From assembly GCA_966111775.1 (NCBI GenBank), contig CBHWBD010000203.1, forward strand, positions 1 through 9,438: a stretch of 9,438 nt of DNA, written 5' to 3'. How positions within the stretch are numbered: position 1 is the stretch's first letter; every line of letters starts with the position of its first letter. This stretch comes from Pelomonas sp966111775 (GTDB lineage: Bacteria; Pseudomonadota; Gammaproteobacteria; Burkholderiales; Burkholderiaceae_C). The translations under genes and the position numbers were made by a program. The notes beneath the pieces were generated by a model. The model was not told the origin of the DNA and did not search any database. It was given only the letters and a program-made list of their open reading frames with translations. Positions 5,758-9,438 of the stretch are shown here, piece after piece.

Positions 5758-7143
5758 TTGCTGAAGTCCTGTCTGAAGTCCCTGCTGGGCGCGGCGCTGG
5801 CCGGCCTGGCCATCGCCGCCGGCGCGCAATCGCCGCCGCCCGCGCCCGCCGCTCCCAATCCGCAGCCGCCGCAGGCCCAGCAGCCGCCTACAGTCTCGGC
5901 CAGTGCCCGGCGCCTGTACGAGCGCAGCAAGGGCCAGCTGCTGCAGATCCGCACCCTGCTCAAGACCCAGGACAGCCAGGCCTCGGTGGGCTCGGGCTTC
6001 CTGGTCAGCAACGACGGCCATGTCGTCACCAACTATCACGTCATCAGCCAGTTCGCGCTGGAGCCCGACAGCTACCGGTTGCGCTATGCGACGACCGACG
6101 GCGAGGGGGGGGCGCTGGAGCTGCTGGACTTCGACGCCCGCCGCGACCTGGCCCTGCTACGTGCCGTCGATGACGGCAAGGGGGGCGGCGGCAACGGGCT
6201 CAAGGGCCGCGGTGCCCTGGGTTTTCGCCCCCAGAGCCAGCCCCTGGCCAAGGGCGAGCGCATCTATTCCATGGGCAACCCCCACGACGTGGCCTTCGCC
6301 GTCGTCGAGGGCAACTACAACGGCCTGGTCGAGCGCAGCTTCGACCCGCTGATCTACTACGCCGGCGGCATCAACCCCGGCATGAGCGGCGGCCCGGTGC
6401 TGGACGAGGACGGCCTGGTCGTCGGCGTCAACGTGTCGACGCTGCTGTTCGCCCAGCAGGTCAGCTTCCTGGTGCCGGGCGAATTTGCCGAGAGCCTGGT
6501 CAAGCGCAGCCTCGCCGCCAAGCCCATCCGCGCGGCCGCCTGGGGCCGGCTGCGCGACCAGCTGACCAAATACCAGGACGAGCTCGTCACGCGCTTCCTG
6601 GCCCTGCCCTGGGAGAGCGCCAACAACGATCGCTACCGCCTGCCGGTGCCCAAGCAGGACTTCATGCGCTGCTGGGGGCGGGGCACGTCGGCCGACACCA
6701 AGGGCCTGGACTTCGAGCGTTCGCAATGCCGCATGGACCACGCCCTCTTCGTCAGCGGCAATCTGCAGACGGGCTGGCTGGACATGTCCCACGAGGCCTA
6801 TGACGGCAGCAAGCTCGGCGCCCTGCGCTTCGCGCGCCAGTACTCCGGGAGCTTTCGCAACGAGCGCCTGGGCGCGGCCGACAAGTCGCGCACGGCACCG
6901 TATTGCAAGGAGCAGTTCGTCGATCGTGACGGCCTGCCCCTGCGCGCCGTCGTCTGCCTGCGCGCCTACCGCAAGCTGGACGGCCTGCACGACCTCAGCG
7001 TCCTCGTGACGACGGTGGATTCGTCCACCGAGGGCGCCCTGGGCCGCTTCGACGCCCGCGGCGTCAGCTTCGACAACGCGCTCAAGCTCGCGGCGCACTA
7101 CCTGGAGGGCTTCGCGTGGACCAAGAGCAGCAAGACCAAGTGA
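5758..7143 (+). CDS. Secreted trypsin-like (HtrA-type) serine protease without PDZ domain
   Basis: The 461-residue product starts at TTG behind a strong Shine-Dalgarno. A signal peptide (1 to about 23, cleavage near AGA-QS) and a Pro/Gln/Ala-rich segment (24-45) precede a chymotrypsin-fold protease domain (about 48-250). The catalytic triad is His94 in TNYHVI, Asp130 in RRDLALL and Ser210 in NPGMSGGPV. The product is therefore probably active in the periplasm. No PDZ domain follows. Instead an unrecognised domain (about 255-461) contains four cysteines (305, 324, 383, 400) that could form disulfides. The substrate is unknown. The last 28 bases overlap the downstream FHA gene, which implies cotranscription and linked function. 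The domain between His94 and Ser210 has Gly-rich loops encoded by G tracts. The protease call is firm; the C-terminal function is open. Confidence 0.92.
   Translation: MLKSCLKSLLGAALAGLAIAAGAQSPPPAPAAPNPQPPQAQQPPTVSASARRLYERSKGQLLQIRTLLKTQDSQASVGSGFLVSNDGHVVTNYHVISQFALEPDSYRLRYATTDGEGGALELLDFDARRDLALLRAVDDGKGGGGNGLKGRGALGFRPQSQPLAKGERIYSMGNPHDVAFAVVEGNYNGLVERSFDPLIYYAGGINPGMSGGPVLDEDGLVVGVNVSTLLFAQQVSFLVPGEFAESLVKRSLAAKPIRAAAWGRLRDQLTKYQDELVTRFLALPWESANNDRYRLPVPKQDFMRCWGRGTSADTKGLDFERSQCRMDHALFVSGNLQTGWLDMSHEAYDGSKLGALRFARQYSGSFRNERLGAADKSRTAPYCKEQFVDRDGLPLRAVVCLRAYRKLDGLHDLSVLVTTVDSSTEGALGRFDARGVSFDNALKLAAHYLEGFAWTKSSKTK
7104..7108 (+). promoter_or_regulatory. Ribosome binding site inside the protease gene that sets the FHA gene start
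   Basis: GGAGG lies within the protease coding sequence, 7 nt before the GTG at 7116. The spacing is ideal and supports this overlapping start over any later codon. Confidence 0.75.
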
Positions 7144-8156
7144 CGCCGGTCGCCCCCGTGGTGGCGCCCGCCACGCCTGCTGCTGCCGTCGTCGAGCTGC
7201 TGGGCCGCGACGGCCGTGCTGCCCTGGTGCAGCGCGTGACGCAGTGGCCGGTGCGCATCGGCCGTTCGCCCGCCTGCGACGTGGTGCTGGACGACGCCCA
7301 CCTCGCTGCCGAGCATGCCGAGCTGCAGCTCGTGCCGGGCGGCGGCGTGCAACTCAGGCTGCTGGACAGCCGCAATGGCGGGGCCGTCGCCGGCAAGCGC
7401 CTGCACGCTGGCGAGGAGGCCGCGCTGCCCGAAGGCGGCGCCTTCCAGCTGGCGGGCTGCTCGCTGCGCCTGCGTACCAGCGCCGACGTGCTGGCGCCGG
7501 AGCAGCTGCTGTTCGTGCAGCCGGTGCGCCACTGGGCGCTGCTGCCGCTGCTGCTGCTGTCCATGCTGTTCTTCCAGTGGCTGGACCGCTGGACCGCCGT
7601 CGACCCCGATGCGCGCTGGATCGACTACGCCTCGCCGCTGCTCGGGCCGCTGGCCTTCGTGCTGGGCTGGGCCGGCCTGTGGTCACTGGCCAGCCAGCTC
7701 TTCCAGCATCGTTTCCCCTTCACCACCCATCTGCGCCGCGCCCTGGTCGTCATCGTCGCGCTGCAGGTGCTGGAGTGGCTGCTGCCCGCCGTCGCCTATG
7801 CCTTCTCCTGGCCGCGCCTGATGGTCATCGAGTCGCTGGCCACGCCGGTGGCCGGTGCGGCCCTGATCGCCTGGCATGCCGGCCTGGTGTGGCCCGGCGC
7901 GCGCCGCATCCTGAACGGCGGCATCGCGGCCCTGCTGCTGCTGGGCCTGGGCCTGCAGCTGGGTGGCCGCCAGGAGCAGCAATATGTCCTCGGCCCGCCC
8001 TATCTGGCCAGCCTGCCGCCGCCGGCGCTGCGCCTGGTGGCGCCGCAGCCGCCCGAGACGCTGATCGAGTCGCTGAAGCCGCTGAAGGCCGAACTGGCCC
8101 GGCAGGCGCGCAAGGACAACGACGGCGCCGTCGACGACGACACCGGCGGCGAGTGA
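7116..8156 (+). CDS. Membrane protein with N-terminal FHA-like domain and five predicted transmembrane helices
   Basis: The 346-residue product starts at GTG, inside the end of the protease gene. Residues about 24-122 resemble an FHA domain, a phosphothreonine-peptide-binding module: VRIGRSPACDVVLDD (46-60), His67 and DSRNGG (84-89). Gly49, Arg50, His67 and Asn87-Gly88 are kept, but the usual Ser-Arg before the His is Ala64-Ala65, so phosphopeptide binding may be weak or lost. Five hydrophobic helices follow, near 139-155, 174-194, 208-229, 238-258 and 265-283. The positive loops (HRFPFTTHLRR, ARR) place the FHA domain in the cytoplasm and the Pro-rich, acid-ended tail (about 284-346) in the periplasm. 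That tail would lie beside the secreted protease made from the preceding gene, suggesting that they form a pair (inference). No kinase or phosphatase gene is visible nearby. Confidence 0.88.
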   Translation: MDQEQQDQVTPVAPVVAPATPAAAVVELLGRDGRAALVQRVTQWPVRIGRSPACDVVLDDAHLAAEHAELQLVPGGGVQLRLLDSRNGGAVAGKRLHAGEEAALPEGGAFQLAGCSLRLRTSADVLAPEQLLFVQPVRHWALLPLLLLSMLFFQWLDRWTAVDPDARWIDYASPLLGPLAFVLGWAGLWSLASQLFQHRFPFTTHLRRALVVIVALQVLEWLLPAVAYAFSWPRLMVIESLATPVAGAALIAWHAGLVWPGARRILNGGIAALLLLGLGLQLGGRQEQQYVLGPPYLASLPPPALRLVAPQPPETLIESLKPLKAELARQARKDNDGAVDDDTGGE

Positions 8157-8166
8157 GCGCCGCTCA
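8154..8166. other. 13 bp palindrome covering both convergent stop codons
   Basis: TGAGCG-C-CGCTCA is a perfect inverted repeat that includes the FHA gene's TGA on the plus strand and the cysteine synthase gene's TGA on the minus strand. As RNA it could form a 5 bp stem with a 3-base loop on either strand. It has no T tract and is too short to be a convincing bidirectional terminator. Confidence 0.4.
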
Positions 8167-9081
8167 GGTCTGGGGCAGGAAGCCGTCGACCGACAGATAG
8201 CGCTCGCCGGTGTCGTAGTTGAAGCCCAGCACCCGCGCATGCGCGGGCAGCTCGGGCAGCTTCTGCGCAATCGCCGCGAGCGTCGCGCCGCTGGAGATGC
8301 CCACCAGCAGGCCCTCTTCGCGGGCGCAGCGGCGGGCGTATTCGCGCGCCGCCTCGGCCTCGACCTGGATGACGCCGTCCAGCAGGGCCGTGTCCAGCAC
8401 CGCCGGGATGAAGCCGGCGCCGATGCCCTGGATGGGGTGCGGGCTGGGCTGGCCGCCGCTGATGACCGGTGAGGCGCTGGGCTCCACCGCGTAGACCTTG
8501 AGCTGGGGCCACGAGCGCTTGAGCACCTGGGCGCAGCCGGTGATGTGGCCGCCGGTGCCGACGCCGGTGATCAGCGCGTCCAGGCCGTCGGGGAAATCGC
8601 GCAAGATTTCCTGCGCCGTCGCCTTCACGTGGATGGCCGGGTTGGCCGCGTTCTCGAACTGCTGCGGCATCCAGGAGCCCGGGTGCTGTTCCAGCAGCTC
8701 GCGGGCGCGGGCGATGGCGCCCTTCATGCCCTTCTCGCGCGGCGTCAGGTCGAAGCTGGCCCCGTAGGCCAGCATCAGGCGACGGCGCTCGACGCTCATG
8801 CTGTCGGGCATGACGAGGATGAGCTTGTAGCCCTTGACGGCCGCCACCATGGCCAGGCCGACGCCGGTGTTGCCCGAGGTCGGCTCGATGATGGTGCCGC
8901 CGGGCTTGAGGCGGCCCTGGGCCTCGGCGTCCTCGACCATGGACAGCGCGATGCGGTCCTTGATGGAGCCACCCGGGTTGCTGCGCTCGGACTTGACCCA
9001 GACCTCGGCCCCGCCGAACAGGCGTTGCAGGCGGATGTGAGGGGTGTTGCCGATGGTGTCGAGGATGCTTTGGGCCTTCAT
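8164..9081 (-). CDS. cysK: Cysteine synthase (O-acetylserine sulfhydrylase), CysK type
   Basis: This PLP enzyme makes L-cysteine from O-acetyl-L-serine and sulfide in the cytoplasm. The 305-residue product is of normal length. It shows the PLP lysine Lys41 in NPGGSIKDRIA, the substrate loop EPTSGNTG (66-73), the phosphate-binding loop GVGTGGHITG (173-182), GISSGA (261-266) and a CysK-like C-terminus with TGERYLS (291-297). QFENAANPAIH (141-151) also fits CysK better than CysM. The usual TTGPEI is replaced by ATAQEI, a subgroup difference rather than damage. The ATG at 9081 is preceded by AGGA at a 6 nt gap. Its stop lies 7 bp from that of the convergent FHA gene, and it diverges from rnpB. 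Some annotators might label it cysM; the reaction would be the same. Confidence 0.93.
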   Translation of the reverse strand: MKAQSILDTIGNTPHIRLQRLFGGAEVWVKSERSNPGGSIKDRIALSMVEDAEAQGRLKPGGTIIEPTSGNTGVGLAMVAAVKGYKLILVMPDSMSVERRRLMLAYGASFDLTPREKGMKGAIARARELLEQHPGSWMPQQFENAANPAIHVKATAQEILRDFPDGLDALITGVGTGGHITGCAQVLKRSWPQLKVYAVEPSASPVISGGQPSPHPIQGIGAGFIPAVLDTALLDGVIQVEAEAAREYARRCAREEGLLVGISSGATLAAIAQKLPELPAHARVLGFNYDTGERYLSVDGFLPQT

Positions 9082-9103
9082 GCGGAGTCCTGGGCAAAGG
9101 TGC

Positions 9104-9112
9104 TGGGATAAT
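9104..9112 (+). promoter_or_regulatory. Extended -10 promoter element of rnpB
   Basis: TGG-GATAAT forms an extended -10 box 7 nt before the expected RNA 5' end near 9120. No good -35 box lies 16-18 bp upstream, which is acceptable for an extended -10 promoter. It sits within the 38 bp between the cysK start and the rnpB 5' end, so the two promoters overlap or abut. Confidence 0.6.
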
Positions 9113-9119
9113 CGCTAGT

Positions 9120-9438
9120 GTGAAGCAAGCCAGACCGCCGCTGGGGCAAGCATGGAAACATGGCCCTGGAGGAAGGTCCGGACTGCATAGAGCGGCGTAG
9201 CAGCTAACGGCTGCCCGGCGAAAGCCGAGGATCAGAGCAACAGAGACGAGTCGGTGGCGGGTCCATCGTTGGGTGTTCTATACGGCAACCGCGCAAGCGG
9301 TTGTGACGCACGGCGTAAGCCGGGCGGCGCCGGGCGCAAGCCCGAGCCGGATAGCCACCCGATGGTGGGCAAAGCCCGCCATCGGGTGAAACGGGCAATC
9401 TCTACGCGCAGCAACACCAAGTAGGCCAGCGTTGATGC
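9120..9438 (+). ncRNA. rnpB: RNase P RNA, bacterial class A (3' end outside window)
   Basis: This is the catalytic RNA of RNase P, which trims 5' leaders from tRNA precursors. Recognisable conserved parts in order are the 5' strand GAAGCAAGCCAGACCGCCGC (compare E. coli GAAGCTGACCAGAC), a short P3-like hairpin with loop GAAA (CATG-GAAA-CATG), the P4 region GAGGAAGGTCCGG followed by GCATAGAGC, the CAGAGCAACAGAGA core, GCAA-capped hairpins (for example CCGC-GCAA-GCGG), a long hairpin at about 9356-9388, and AAACGGGCAATCTC then AGCAACACCAAGTAGG near the end. About 319 nt are present. The family is usually 340-400 nt, so the 3' part, including the second P4 strand, is missing. The 5' end is inferred from the promoter and the E. 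coli alignment and may be off by a few bases. Confidence 0.95.

Noticed and set aside
4805..6039. Two overlapping minus-strand frames (286 and 262 codons) opposite the NYN and protease genes
   Set aside because: Arg/Gly/Leu low-complexity shadows of the repeat linker and signal region. The plus strand has catalytic motifs.
7244..8200. A 318-codon plus-strand frame overlapping the FHA gene
   Set aside because: Arg/Ala-rich out-of-frame translation with no domain. The FHA frame has hydrophobic helices and a good ribosome site.
9204..9420. Short minus-strand frames of 62-64 codons inside the RNase P RNA gene
   Set aside because: They lie within a structured RNA gene and show no ribosome site or conserved feature.

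Overview
The window looks like chromosomal DNA from a high-GC betaproteobacterium, most likely order Burkholderiales. The reasons are the uniformly GC-rich third codon positions, the long antisense shadow ORFs these create, frequent GTG/TTG starts, an E. coli-type class II dihydroorotase, and a class A RNase P RNA that reads to me as betaproteobacterial. Genus level is inference only. I see no insertion sequences, tRNA genes, CRISPR arrays, integration sites or compositional islands.

Left part (1-3731, minus strand): a tightly coupled four-gene cluster whose stop and start codons overlap by 4 bases at every junction. In transcription order it encodes a membrane-anchored solute-binding-like protein, a lipoprotein joining a solute-binding-like domain to a vWA domain with a complete MIDAS, a two-helix membrane protein resembling XpaC, and the N-terminal part of a TelA/KlaA-family protein that runs off the left edge. 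The first two proteins appear to share a duplicated solute-binding domain. The set should span the envelope, with two periplasmic proteins, one inner-membrane protein and one cytoplasmic protein. It is the best candidate here for a poorly described system.

Middle part (3816-5671, plus strand): pyrC (dihydroorotase, pyrimidine synthesis), diverging from the TelA cluster across 84 bp. It is followed, with touching stop and start codons, by a NYN-domain (PIN-like nuclease) protein that has an Ala/Pro/Lys linker and a C-terminal domain resembling OST-HTH/LOTUS.

Right-middle part (5758-8156, plus strand): a two-gene unit with a 28 bp overlap. It encodes a secreted trypsin-like (HtrA-type) serine protease without a PDZ domain and a membrane protein with a cytoplasmic FHA-like domain and five predicted helices. 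The FHA domain lacks two usual phosphopeptide-binding residues. I infer a cytoplasm-to-periplasm functional pair.

Right end: a cysteine synthase gene (cysK type, minus strand) converges on the FHA gene, with its stop codon 7 bp away. It diverges from the RNase P RNA gene rnpB (plus strand), whose 3' end lies outside the window. The 38 bp between the cysK start and the rnpB 5' end must hold both promoters; an extended -10 box for rnpB is visible there.
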